Source of the DNA: Petrosia ficiformis
Taxonomy: Eukaryota; Porifera; Demospongiae; Haplosclerida; Petrosiidae
Direction of reading: 5' to 3'
NCBI GenBank assembly: GCA_947044365.1
Contig: OX345639.1
Location: 3,535,001-3,599,000, forward strand
Length of the DNA stretch: 64,000 bases
A model generated the notes under the pieces. It had not been told where the DNA came from. It saw only the letters and a program-made list of their open reading frames with translations, and did no database searches. Below are positions 23,701 to 33,747 of this stretch, one piece after another. Both the position numbers and the translations under genes were made by a program. Position 1 is the first letter of the stretch. Each line of letters begins with the position of its first letter.

Positions 23701-24052
23701 GTTGCTTGCTCTTTGACTGACCAATCAAATCATGTTGAGATCACAGGTCATGTGATCTACACATACAAGAGGGGCATGCAACCTGCAGAGTGGCTGCAGT
23801 TTTTTATTAATAAAATGATGTCATATCTTATCGTCCTTCACATTACATTACATTACACAGATGTTATGGTCATATATATCAGCTATGTTGACTAACTTAG
23901 GAGCTATGCCACTTGATAGAATACATACCATGTTAAAGATGTTTATGACACAAGGTAGAGATTGCACACCTGCTGAACTCAAGTCTTTCTTGGACAAGAA
24001 AGTGAAATCACAACAGCTGGTATATTCTGGTGGAACGTATCACTTAAATTAA
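17536..24052 (+). CDS. ANAPC2: Anaphase-promoting complex subunit 2 (cullin-type scaffold)
   Basis: Nineteen exons: 17536-17578, 17625-17692, 17835-17953, 18683-18834, 19507-19652, 20036-20150, 20204-20285, 20358-20480, 20941-21084, 21137-21206, 21424-21529, 21579-21618, 21729-21834, 22131-22259, 22311-22438, 22742-22911, 23112-23273, 23616-23683 and 23861-24052; 720 residues, slightly shorter than human. It is the cullin subunit that with ANAPC11 forms the APC/C ubiquitin-ligase core. Diagnostic stretches are [69 protein letters not shown] and the C-terminal WHB domain ([13 protein letters not shown] through [12 protein letters not shown]). Exon 5 appears to use a GC donor (AAG|GCATGC). Introns hold long simple repeats. 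The last four exons were duplicated downstream. Confidence 0.96.
17697..17810. repeat. (AC)n microsatellite
   Basis: Almost pure CA units with TA interruptions, in ANAPC2 intron 2. Confidence 0.95.
18095..18485. repeat. 35-bp minisatellite in ANAPC2 intron 3
   Basis: About ten to eleven tandem copies of a unit built from GTATAGATAACTCACAGCTA followed by AGTGTGGATGAAGGT. Variants alternate AACTCAC/ATCTCAC and GTGTGG/GTGCGG/GTACGG in blocks, which indicates higher-order duplication. Confidence 0.95.
19700..20034. repeat. CATC/CATT-rich degenerate repeat in ANAPC2 intron 5
   Basis: Loose tandem of a roughly 100-bp CATCCATTTACCAACCCATT unit. Intronic. Confidence 0.75.
20505..20850. repeat. GAATGGATGAATCAATGA repeat in ANAPC2 intron 8
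   Basis: Degenerate GATG/AATG array between exons 8 and 9. Confidence 0.8.
21240..21390. repeat. (GGAT)n microsatellite in ANAPC2 intron 10
   Basis: GGAT array with GACA interruptions. Confidence 0.9.
21640..22060. repeat. TGTA/TG-rich repeats in ANAPC2 introns 12 and 13, around exon 13
   Basis: TGTATG and TGTGTA arrays on both sides of exon 13 (21729-21834). Confidence 0.8.
22460..22715. repeat. (ATCC)n microsatellite in ANAPC2 intron 15; left duplication breakpoint
   Basis: CATC array. From about 22560 rightward the sequence is duplicated at about 31675, so the breakpoint falls inside this repeat. Confidence 0.9.
22985..23031. repeat. (TAGG)n microsatellite
   Basis: Short GTAG/TAGG run; the matching copy-B site at 32080-32300 is much expanded. 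Confidence 0.95.
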
Positions 24053-24785
24053 CCTCCAGAAATCATTTTTAGAAACAAATAATTATTGTAATGTCCAGAC
24101 AGACGCTAGTGTATCAACTTACATGTTAGTACATGTATGTGTAATTGTGTATATATTGTATATTGATATAGTGACTTTATAGTATTAGTAGTTTAGACTA
24201 CGAAATCTTATCACAAAGGTGTTTCACTCTGCAAATACAATTTTACAATAATAGTAGCTATCGTTAGAGCTGTAATGGATTATATAGTGTAGCACCTGTA
24301 AAAAAATGAAGTCCTCGTATCATCAGATTACATTATCTATTGGAGTTTGTTAGCTCATGCAAAAAAGCCAATTGCCTAATGATTTTGATAAATTAATGTT
24401 TGTAAAGGAAGCCAATGAACTAACTTGTCTGTTTGTTTGTTGTAAGAAATAAGTGAACAAGGATTTAGACATATTGCATTTAGTAAAACGCAATATTCTT
24501 TTTGCATGGACAAGTATGTAATGATACACATTGTTGCAGCTCAACATATCCCTAGAGACCAGTCTCCATAGCAACAAGGCTGGTCTAATCATTCTATAGC
24601 AGATTATGGTAATTATAAATAACACTCACAATTGCACAGCTGGTCAATACAAACAATAAAAGCTATATAAAAATTAAATATATATATAACTGTACATTTA
24701 CATACAAATTCTAATTCAACCAAAAAAAGATGTGTTAACGTGTGCTTATAGTCAGTCTTGTACATTACATGTTCTTGATCTCTGA
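24053..24785. other. Intergenic between convergent ANAPC2 and the small TM gene
   Basis: No gene seen. Duplicated at 34452-35151 with small indels. Confidence 0.6.
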
Positions 24786-24980
24786 TTAATGCCGAGCTCT
24801 TTTTCGTGCAATCCATCCAAGTAGAGCACAGAGACCGATTACTCCAACAATCAAATAGATAACAATTGCAAGTACAATAATTGCAATTGCATCACCAACA
24901 CCAAACCTGTATGGAGCAGCAGCAGCAGGTTGAAACAATAAAGAGAGAACTGCAAAAATAAGTACTAGTAGTTTTTCCAT
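24786..24980 (-). CDS. Small signal-peptide / single-TM protein, copy A
   Basis: 64 residues. A cleavable-looking signal peptide (MEKLLVLIFAVLSLLFQPAA) is followed by a short polar stretch (PYRFGVGD), one long hydrophobic helix and a basic tail GWIARKRARH. The family is unknown to me. The copy at 35152-35334 differs by several substitutions and indels, yet all indels are multiples of three and the frame stays open, which supports real coding capacity. It lies antisense between ANAPC2 and DNAAF5. It could alternatively be one exon of a longer gene, but no donor is needed. Confidence 0.6.
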   Translation of the reverse strand: MEKLLVLIFAVLSLLFQPAAAAPYRFGVGDAIAIIVLAIVIYLIVGVIGLCALLGWIARKRARH

Positions 24981-25399
24981 AATTTCTTATTCACTTAATA
25001 GGTGGGCGTGGGGAGCCGATTTTTCAAGAGCTAGCTTAGTAATGAACGAGATAGTATTTCTTTACCCTCAGAAGTAGATTAATTCCTAGATCAAACGTCT
25101 ATTCACGTTTTTGTAACAGCAAGCTCCTTTTGGACAAAGCACACAGTCACATGCTGAACTCTACCGGGTTTCCGGTAGATCTCAGAACGAGACGGTCAAT
25201 AGCAATCCACCAGACCCTTCCTAGATCCTTCTCGTAGAGTGGGAGGGGCTGGCTACGCAAGACGTCGACGTAGACCCATAGATTGTATAGACTACGTAGT
25301 CTATACAATCTATTATGCGTAGACTAGACTGACTACTCTAATCACACATCACGTGATGGATATCACCATGGTAACCAAGCCTATTTTGGGGAGGAGCAC
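24981..25399. promoter_or_regulatory. Divergent promoter region, small TM gene / DNAAF5 copy A, with an insertion
   Basis: Copy A carries about 185 bp (around 25145-25330) absent from copy B. The insert includes a perfect 36-bp palindrome at 25278-25313 (arm ATAGATTGTATAGACTAC). TCACGTGATGG, next to the DNAAF5 start, is kept in both copies. Confidence 0.6.
25278..25313. repeat. Perfect 36-bp palindrome
   Basis: ATAGATTGTATAGACTAC followed directly by its reverse complement, with no spacer. Present only in copy A. Confidence 0.9.
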
Positions 25400-25940
25400 A
25401 TGGCCACAGCAGTGGAGGAAATTATCCAGGTTAGACTCTTTAAAGCATGAACATATTCCAACATTCTTCTCTTTTTTTTTATGAAGAAACTTCAACGAGA
25501 TATTAATTGCCTTTCTGACGAGAACAAAACCACTCGAAGAAGAGCTCTGGAGAAATTGCAAAGAGAGACTACTCAATAATGGACTGCTCAAACCACTTCT
25601 TAAAATGTTCTCGGACCCAATGGAGAGATGTAGGGACCTAGCCATCACAATTGTGTCTGAGTACGTCTCAAACACTATATATTATGTGTAGTTACATTAA
25701 CTGTTTCATTATATATTCATAACACATCAATGAACATCAACATTTAGCCAGTTACCATGGTTACTTACAAAGCAATGTGAAATATAACATACCATTGTAT
25801 TATAAACCTATCTTATATTTTACAGGTGTATGTCAATGGTTAGTGAACCTGCCCACGTTTTACCGTTAATTATTCCAGTTATTGTAACTCGACTTGGTAC
25901 ACCAGAGATAAGTGAGCCATCAGAAGAGATAAGGTAATAG

Positions 25941-26103
25941 CAGAGTTGGGAAACAGCCAGTCATGTAGGACATTGTTCAATAAATCTAGTGAATGTCCAG
26001 TAAATTGAAACTAAACTGTATACAAATTAAATGGGGAGCAGGACAAGAGTGGTGAAAATAGGTCAAAATGTCCAGTAGTTGGCTCAATGTTTCCACATCT
26101 CTG
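25941..26103. mobile_element. hAT-type MITE, family 1
   Basis: Ends CAGAGTTGGGAAAC / GTTTCCACATCTCTG, body as in 40977-41140. It starts ten bases past a DNAAF5 exon end. It is present in both duplication copies, so it predates the duplication. Confidence 0.8.
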
Positions 26104-26794
26104 AGCATAAAAGCCGTAATTATTATAGTACTTGGTACTTATGAGTAATTTCGTACATTTCATCTTGACTGAACTTGTTTTCATTTCAATAGACTAGTTA
26201 TGATTCAGTTTTTGACATCCATTGTTAATCAGTGTGGCAGTGACATGTCTCCTTACCTTCATGATATGGTAACCATATTGAAACAAACTGTTGTTGATCC
26301 TTACCCTGAAGTAAAAAAGGTGAGACAGACGTGATCAGTATTTTGAACAACAGTCTAAATTCCTTCTCTCCATCCCTCTTGCCCTCCTCAATGTCATCTT
26401 CCTTCTTCAGGAGAGTTGTGTTTGTTGTAGCAAACTAGCCCAATCTATTTCTCATGTATTTCATCAGGAGAGCGAACTGTTAGCAAAACCACTACTCCAA
26501 TCAATGGCTCACCAGCACTCTAAAGTTCGTAGTGCTTGTGTCAAGGTGAATATACACTACAGTCTCAGTCTGAGTCTTGTGTACATGTAGACTGATTCCT
26601 GTGTATGTTTATTTTTATATAGGCATTTGGAGCAGTAGTTCAATATGGATCAGCCACACCCATTAATGATGCCCTTCCTGTATTAGCTCAGCGATCATGT
26701 GACCCAACCCCCTCTGTACGTATGTGTACTGTTAATGTGATTGGACAATGGTTGTTAGATCTACCAGATAGGTATGATGATATGTAAGAATAGA

Positions 26795-27150
26795 TGGATA
26801 GATAGATATGTGGTTAGATATAGAGGGATAGATAGATAGATAGATATATAGATGAATGATATAGAATATATGTGGGTCATTCATTGTCTGTCTATCTATA
26901 ATATGGATGGATGAATGGATGGATGGATGGATGGATCAATAGATGGATGAATAGATAGATGGATGGATGGAAGGATGGATGGATGGATGGATGGATGGAT
27001 GGATGGATGGATGGATGGATGAATGGATGGATTGAAGGATAGATGGATGGATGGATAGATGGATGAATAGATGGATGAATAGATGGAAGGATGGATAGAT
27101 GGATGAATAGATGGATGAATAGATAGATGGATGGATATATATATATATAT
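26795..27150. repeat. (GATG/GATA)n microsatellite in DNAAF5 intron 6, copy A
   Basis: GGAT and GATA arrays, longer than in copy B (37040-37370). Confidence 0.9.
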
Positions 27151-27495
27151 AGGTAAAGATGGGGTATAGATGTACATTATCAGAATTAGTTATTTTGACT
27201 TATAGATATTCGTATCATCATAAACTAATACCTCTTTTGATAACTGGAATCAATGATGAGGTATTGGACATAAAAACAATAGCTTGGCAAATATGGGAGA
27301 AAGTTAGTTATTATAATAATAATTATAATTATAATACTTTTGTATATGAAATACAATAGGTTGGTTTAAAATATGCTGAAGAAAATGAACAAGATTTGAA
27401 AGACAAGATGGATTTCGCTAAACCACAAAACAGCTTTCCTGATTCTCGTAAGCTCATTAGCTAATAGTGCTGCTTGACTCATTCTCTTGTTCAAA

Positions 27496-27676
27496 TATCT
27501 ATCTATCTATCTGGCTATCTAGCTATCTCTAGCTATCTATCTATCTATTTATCTATCTATCTACCTATCTGTCTATCTATCTATTCACCTACTCACCTAT
27601 CTATCTACATATCGATCCATCTCTCTATTTCTGTCTATCCAAATATTAAACTATCTATCTATCCACCTGGCTATCT
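27496..27676. repeat. (TATC)n microsatellite
   Basis: CTAT array before exon 9 of DNAAF5 copy A; also present in copy B at 37716-37890. Confidence 0.9.
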
Positions 27677-27976
27677 AGAATTTGATCGTCCTAATCTTGG
27701 GTGCAGGGTTTTAATATATAGAAACTTTTCCAAAATTTTACCAGCCATTTTACGAGACATCACAGATTGGACTGTGAATAGTCGTATCAAGTCATCACAA
27801 CTGCTTCATACTCTCCTTTATCACATGGAAGATCATGTGACTCACCACATACAAGCTGTTCTAGGTGGATTATATCGAGCATGTCAGGATGAAGAGAAAA
27901 TTGTATCAGAGGAGGCAGTTAAGTCTCCTAATCTAATAGGTATCTATGTGTGTATACTGATATGTATATGTGTAGT

Positions 27977-28017
<41 letters not shown>

Positions 28018-28020
<3 letters not shown>

Positions 28021-28148
28021 TGTTCTGGCCAGGATATTTAGAATGGTGGTTAAATTCTACATTGCATTTAGTGCTGTTTATCCAGTATATACTTAATTCT
28101 GTCTCAGTAGCCTATATATGAGAGGTGGTTAATTCAGTGTGGGCAGAA

Positions 28149-28153
<5 letters not shown>
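28018..28153. mobile_element. hAT-like MITE, family 4
   Basis: CAGTGTTCTGGCCAGG to GTGGGCAGAACACTA, in reverse relation to 5582-5753. Flanked by TA dinucleotide runs. Confidence 0.7.
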
Positions 28154-28195
<42 letters not shown>

Positions 28196-28255
28196 GATAT
28201 AGGTCTTTTATTACGTTGTTCATTTTCTTTTTGATAATTTTGAGCTTCACAAACG

Positions 28256-28313
28256 TAATAAACAAGTTCTTTAGATAGAACATTTCGGCCTGAGAGCCTT
28301 CTTCAGCTTTATT
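28256..28313 (-). ncRNA. Candidate degenerate hammerhead-ribozyme motif from a Penelope-like element tail
   Basis: On the minus strand the order is AATAAAG, CTGAAGA (core), GGC-loop-GCC (stem II, with one bulged A), GAAA (core), GTTCT-loop-AGAAC (stem III), TT (cleavage site), G, TTTATTA. Stem I pairs AATAAA with TTTATT, six base pairs, with a G-G mismatch next to the core. Penelope-like retroelements are known to carry such ribozymes, and the CTGAAGAAGG...GCCGAAA phrase is typical of their ends. The bulge and the mismatch suggest an inactive relic. Unique to copy A. Confidence 0.45.
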
Positions 28314-28649
28314 ATAACAAAAAATACAACAACCAATAGACTATTTATATCCACACACAAATGACAGATACTTGTATAAGATTGGGTCCTAAGTACAATA
28401 ATAACGCATTGTATTCCACAATACATTGATAAACAAAAAACAACACCACACAATACAAAGATAAGCAATCAACATATCACACAATATAATGTCCTGAGGA
28501 ACAATAGTGACATCATGAAGGCTGTATGATATCACAGAGTGTTCCAGCGGCTGTTATGACATCACAGGAGTCCTTGGAGATATTGAGCAACCTGTCTAAG
28601 GTCCAGGCTGGGTTTAATTGTAATCCAGGATCAGTACAGAGAATACTCT

Positions 28650-28780
28650 ATCTTTCTATCTATCTATCGATGTATCTACCTATCTATCTATCAATCTATC
28701 TACCTATCTATCTATCTATCTACCTATCTATCTATCTATCTATCCATCTATTGATCTATCTATCTATCCATCTATCTAGG
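28650..28780. repeat. (TATC)n microsatellite
   Basis: Follows the copy-A-specific insertion and precedes DNAAF5 exon 10. Confidence 0.9.
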
Positions 28781-29519
28781 TTTCTATGTTCCAGTAGAGA
28801 TATGGTGTCATTTAGTTCTTCCTGCAGTCAGAGTGTCAGCTGGGTGTCATATAGGCAGATCTGGAACAAATGATGTATCCAGTGTACCAGTAGGTCCTGT
28901 CCAGTGTACCAGTTGTCTAATGGTTCTCTCTTCTCTGATTTGGGGTTGTACAAAAGATAAAATACTTCCTCATCTTGAGGTGCATGTTTAAAAGTCATCC
29001 TTCTATCCATTCGTTCATCAATCCATCTTTCCAATTTCCTAACACATTAATCCACTCATTCAACCAGTGGCTCAATCACTCGTCCACCCAATTGTTCAAC
29101 TATTAATTCATCTATTCATTCATCCATTCAACCAGTTACTTAATCTATGCTTCATCGTCCATCCAATTGCATAACCCATTCAGTTATACTCAATCCACCT
29201 AATTGTCATATCCTATTTCAGATTATTGCACAGTGTCTTAATGAACCTGAAGTTGGACAGTCAGAACATTTACCACTTTTAAAGCAACTTTTAATATGTG
29301 TTTCATCTGTGATTCATTCCATCACACCCTCCTCCTCCTCCTCCTCCTCTCTTAGTCTCCACTTGTTCACTGTTCTCTTGTGAATATTAGCAAGCCGACA
29401 GTCAGACGTCATTCGAAATGAAGTTGTCTCTGAAATGATAAAATTATCTGAAATTCAAGGTGGGATTGACTCAACTTTATTCCAATCATGTAAAAGATAT
29501 TGTTGAGAATCTAAAGGTA

Positions 29520-30430
29520 GATCACATGTACATGTACATATACATATATACATGTACATATACATGTATACATGTACATATACATGTATACATGTACATA
29601 TACATTTATACATGTACATATACATTGTACATGTATACAAGGACATATACGTACATGTATACATGTAGACATGTATATATGTACGTATACATGTTAATTA
29701 CTATATTAGTTGTACATGTACTTGTACATACATACTCATGTACATATATGCATACACTTGTACATACATACTCATGTACATATGTGCATATCAGGGCATA
29801 AACGAAGGTGATTTTTACACCTTCGAAGGTTTGTTACAACTAGAACAAGAAGGTTCACAAAGGTGTAACACTATGAATGTGTTAACTTCGTACCTATACA
29901 AGTGTTTATCTAATGGGAGACCTCTTAATTCAGAAGATGGCAGATGAGATTCAGTACATTCTGGTTTTGAAAGTCCACACTCTCGTCCATGGTCTCTTCA
30001 CTCTCAGCCATTATCAATCTCCATGTGACAAATGTAATAATTAATTAAGAGTTATAAATAATTATTGTAGCAAATAATTAACCACATGTTAATTGCGAAC
30101 CTTTGTGGAATGGATTCTACCTTCGAAGGTAAGGAATTATAATGAACCTTCGAATGTTACCACCTTTGTTTATGCCCTGGTGCATATATACACATGTACA
30201 TACATACTCATGTACATACATACATACACGTGTACATACATACTCATGTACACACACACACTTGTGTACATATAGATACACATGTAGATATATACTTATA
30301 TATGTACATACATACTCATGTACACACACAAATTTGTGTACATATAGATACACATGTAGATACATACTTGTATATGTACATGCATACTCATGTACATACA
30401 TACAACTCATTCACATACATACACAACTAG
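29520..30430. repeat. TACATGTATACATGTACATA repeat; right duplication breakpoint of copy A
   Basis: Alternating TACATG/TACATA array, interrupted by a MITE at 29792-30179. The comparable array in copy B is 39330-39620. Confidence 0.9.
29792..30179. mobile_element. hAT-type non-autonomous element with perfect 8-bp target duplication (family 5)
   Basis: 388 bp bounded by CAGGGCATAAACGAAGGTG and the inverse CACCTTTGTTTATGCCCTG. GTGCATAT occurs immediately left (29784-29791) and right (30180-30187). It contains internal CCTTCGAAGG palindromes and encodes no recognisable transposase. Confidence 0.9.
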
Positions 30431-30499
30431 GAGTTAATTGATATATTAAGGAATAGAAAGTTCATTAGTTCATGTGTTACAAAAACCTATTTTCTTCAG

Positions 30500-30771
30500 T
30501 TTTTGGAGACGTAAGCCTAAAGCAGAATCTCTGCTTCATATGTCATTATGTCCAAATGATACTGGTATTGCAGTAGATAGAGATTCCATATCGGGGAAAC
30601 TGCTAGGATATCAAGAGCTCTGCAGTATCATTATATATATTCATAATAATCTATAGGTTGATGTGGAAGGGGTGGGGCTAACTCCAAAAAACTCTACTTC
30701 ACTTCAAAGAGCACCTGGTCCTTTAGATCAATCTGTAAAGGGAGATTCTGCTCATTTCCCCTTTTGGCCAG
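30500..30771 (+). pseudogene. SKI2-like RNA helicase N-terminal exon fragment
   Basis: Two exon-like blocks, 30500-30617 and 30657-30771. The second reads VGLTPKNSTSLQRAPGP and then GDSAHFPFWPG, ending at a GTATGT donor. The pattern NS-S-x-R....G....PF.PGG is the conserved segment just upstream of the helicase core in Ski2/SKIC2 (SKIV2L) proteins, part of the cytoplasmic exosome cofactor. The 39-bp gap between the blocks has no GT donor at the expected position, and no helicase core is present. It is therefore a dislocated fragment; a full gene is expected elsewhere. Confidence 0.55.
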
Positions 30772-30961
30772 GTATGTATGTACACTGGAATGTATGTATG
30801 TATTTATGTAGATTTTAAAGTGTCTATACGTATCTAGGTTGTATGTGTGTATGTACATGTATATATGTATAATGTATACATATATATACATATATATAAT
30901 TACTAGAGAATGCTTGCATGTATGCAATCATTGTGGGGTGAGCCTGAGAAGGTGTGGTTAG

Positions 30962-31130
30962 AACAATCAAATTTTCGACACTGAGCAAAAGCAAGTGTTT
31001 AGTGAGTTTGAGATGGAAAAAGAACAAAATGCAACAGTTCATGGGTTAGTTTTAGAGGTGTCGCCTGTTAAACGAAGCAGGAATAATCTTGATGTTAAAT
31101 ACTTTATTGGGAAACATTTCATGATGGTAA
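30962..31130 (+). other. Open exon-like remnant, family uncertain
   Basis: An open frame reading EQKQVFSEFEMEKEQNATVH and then GLVLEVSPVKRSRNN, ending in ATG|GTAATG. It looks like a real exon (codon-like, not repeat) and vaguely like OB-fold style VHG.VL..SPVK segments, but I cannot name it. It may belong with the SKI2 fragment as imported sequence. Confidence 0.3.
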
Positions 31131-31674
31131 TGTGCTAGAATGATCTCGAAACTTCAGTCTATTTTAGACAAATGAAGCTTATCTTCTCTTAGACAGTCTT
31201 GTTTCTCTCTTTAGTCTCTGCAGGTCGTTTAGCTTTGTCCCTCTCTTTTGTTTTCCTCAATCTCCCACATGCAGCTTAGTTAACAAGAAATTGAAATTCA
31301 TTCGCGGTTTAATAGAACATATGAAATCATGTACGATACATACATATATATGTACACAATATTCTCCACCAACTCCCTAGTGTGGGGCTCATTCAGGGTC
31401 ACTCCAATTAATGTTAGTTAATGTATGTTCATAACATGTATATGTGTACATGTATGTCAGTGCCTCCAACTAAACATTACTCATGTCAGTGTAATATTTA
31501 TAATCTTCTGTATTTTTATGAGATTTTCCGTATTTTCAAAGTAAAATGAATAACATATGCATTCAGTACAGCTAGTCCTGGTTGATTTAGTTGAAAGTTT
31601 AGTCTTCCTTTTGGTAGGTACACTGACATCAGTATCACTAACTGTAACACAGTTTACATTACTAGCTACATTCA
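31131..31674. other. Spacer sequence between duplication copies
   Basis: No gene supported. It has short open frames only and ends in CATC repeats where copy B begins. Confidence 0.5.
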
Positions 31675-32079
31675 CTCATCCATCCATTGATCCATCCATC
31701 TATGCATCCATCTGTCATTCATCTATCCATCCACTCATCCATCCATCCATCTATCCATTCATCTTCCATCCCTCCATCTATCCATTCATTCATCTATCTA
31801 TCCTTTATCATTTCATTCATACCTTTATATTTGTAGACGATTGGACTCTTATACAGAATCAAAAGGGTATGTGTACTTTGGAGTGGTGTCATAATCTTGG
31901 ATTAGTCCACTAAGTCCAGCTGGAGTTGGAATTGGGTGGGAAGAAAGTGTCATTTTCTGTGTCACCTCCAAGAGCTGTTGCCATATGGCATTTTCAGGAA
32001 AAAGGTAAGTGTGAGTACTAATCTACTCATGAAGTATATTATTAATCTATTTGCTATGTTATGTACATGGTTTTATATA

Positions 32080-32300
32080 ATTGATAGGTAGGTGGGTGGG
32101 TCGGTATGTAGGTAGGTAGGTAGGTAGGTAGGTAAGTAGGTAGGTAGGTAGGTAGGTAGGTGGGTGGGTGGGTGGTTGGGTAGGTAGGTAGGTAGGTAGG
32201 TAGGTAGGTAGGTAGGTGGGTGGGTCGGTCAGTATGTAGATAGGTAGGTAGGTAGGTAGAATAGTTGTGCATGTAGGTAGGTAGGTAGATAGATGGGTAG
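32080..32300. repeat. Expanded (TAGG)n array
   Basis: About 220 bp of TAGG/TGGG units against about 47 bp in copy A. Confidence 0.95.
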
Positions 32301-32605
32301 GGACTAGGGAGCTGGACAAGGTGCTTTCTAGTCATGTTGACAAATTTCCTTGCTCCTCAGAGTCTATTTTCTTTTGTTTAGAAGTAAGGACAGTTGAAGA
32401 GCTCTGTGATCTCATGGAGGCTCAACCAACAACTGTTAGACGCCATTTATCATACTGGGTATCTCAGGGAGTTCTTCATGAAAACCCTACCGACACATTC
32501 ACTATTGTAGAAAATATTAATGAAGCAGATACTGTATTAACAGGTGAGTGAATAAATAATAGAAGGATTGGATATTATTATTATATTATAATCATGCAAT
32601 ATATC

Positions 32606-32836
32606 AGAGAGTACGGTAGTACTCTCTATGTAGGGATGGCACGGAAAAAAAATGGCCGCCCATACATTTTAATTGCAAGTGATGACCTGAAATCTCTGGT
32701 AATATATACAGATAGGTTTTAATACACACATACCTATTCATATCTAGTGTTTTTATGACTACCAACATCTTCTAGATGGCCAAAGATTGTTGTTAAGGTA
32801 GAGAACTGGCGAGTGGCAAAACTGGCAAAATCTTCA

Positions 32837-32882
<46 letters not shown>

Positions 32883-33747
32883 TTTCAGACAAATCATTTT
32901 TTTGTTTGTTGAAATATCACAATGATTCTAGCACCATTCCAGTCGCATTTATAGTAAAATTGTGGTCTACAAGTATTGAGATGATATCTACAAATACTAT
33001 GAAAGAAGACAGTCTCAACAACTACAAAGATTTGATCTCGAATTGGACGCCATTTTCTTAAGAGGAATTTAATTACGCATGCGCAATCGTGTACTCGGAA
33101 CATGGAAGCTATAAAAGTGGAAGTGCTTGTTACATTGCATAGTGATAACATTTGTGAGCAAATACATTTTTATAATAATGAATATAATAATTATTAATAT
33201 TAAAGCCATTGTATAATAATATTGTATACTATGATAAGCATTGGAATACTGAATGGTTGACACAGTGACTGACAGACACTACTTCTTGCGGGACTGCAGA
33301 CAGTGCTATAAGTGAAATAGAGAATATACATCATCTGTAAGTGAAAGAGAATGATAATCAATACATAAATACAAAAGACTGACTATTATTGATAAACAAA
33401 TTTTAATGCATTTATGATTGTATGATTTTATAATGGTATAATTATAGTGTTTCTGCAATCTACAAAAAATTCACACTATTCAGAAAAAAATACAATGGAA
33501 ACAAGAATAATAAAAAACATTTTCAATAAAAATGAAAGAAGATGTAGGGATGTCAAAACCCAAAAAGCAAGCATAAGTACAGCTCTTTGTATTTTGTTTT
33601 ATAGCAGTGTAAGTACTTATGTAGGGTTATATGGAGGTGATTTTGGGTCCTATGTTAGCTTCCCAACCTTGTTTGCATGCTTTTTGGGTTTTGACATCCC
33701 TACATCTTCTTTCATTTTTATTGAAAATGTTTTTTATTATTCTATAC
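32606..33747. mobile_element. 1.14-kb insertion specific to copy B
   Basis: Interrupts a site that in copy A reads GCAATATATATACCTTGG. Begins CAGAGAGTACGGTAGTACTC; holds an (ATT)n run at 32837-32882 and a fold-back element at 33505-33742. Possibly nested insertions. Confidence 0.75.
33505..33742. mobile_element. Fold-back MITE with 65-bp perfect terminal inverted repeats (family 6)
   Basis: The left arm 33505-33569 is the exact reverse complement of 33678-33742 (arm contains GATGTAGGGATGTCAAAACC). The loop is about 108 bp. No transposase. Confidence 0.9.

Larger units (their letters stand above)
25400..29516 (+). pseudogene. DNAAF5: DNAAF5 copy A, 5' half, disabled
   Basis: Holds the equivalents of exons 1-11 of the intact gene at 35610-42156. 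Three lesions are visible. First, a 44-bp deletion in exon 2 between two TACTCA repeats at about 25575 shifts the frame and creates ACTCAATAA at once. Second, CGA in exon 11 of copy B is TGA at about 29381. Third, GGTATGGAGGGATTG in copy B is GGTGGGATTG at about 29460, a 5-bp deletion. Exons 12-19 are absent because the duplication ends in the TACATG repeat. No full-length DNAAF5 can be made from this locus. Interrupted identity elsewhere is very high, so the inactivation is recent. Confidence 0.9.
22560..29790. repeat. Tandem segmental duplication, copy A
   Basis: Nearly identical to 31675-39620 over exons and introns (ANAPC2 exons 16-19, the antisense small-TM gene, DNAAF5 exons 1-11). Exon 17 of ANAPC2 is identical by eye in the two copies. 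Copy-specific insertions are the roughly 185-bp palindrome-bearing segment near 25140-25330 and the retroelement-like piece near 28197-28640. The breakpoints fall in ATCC repeats (left) and TACATG repeats (right). Confidence 0.9.
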
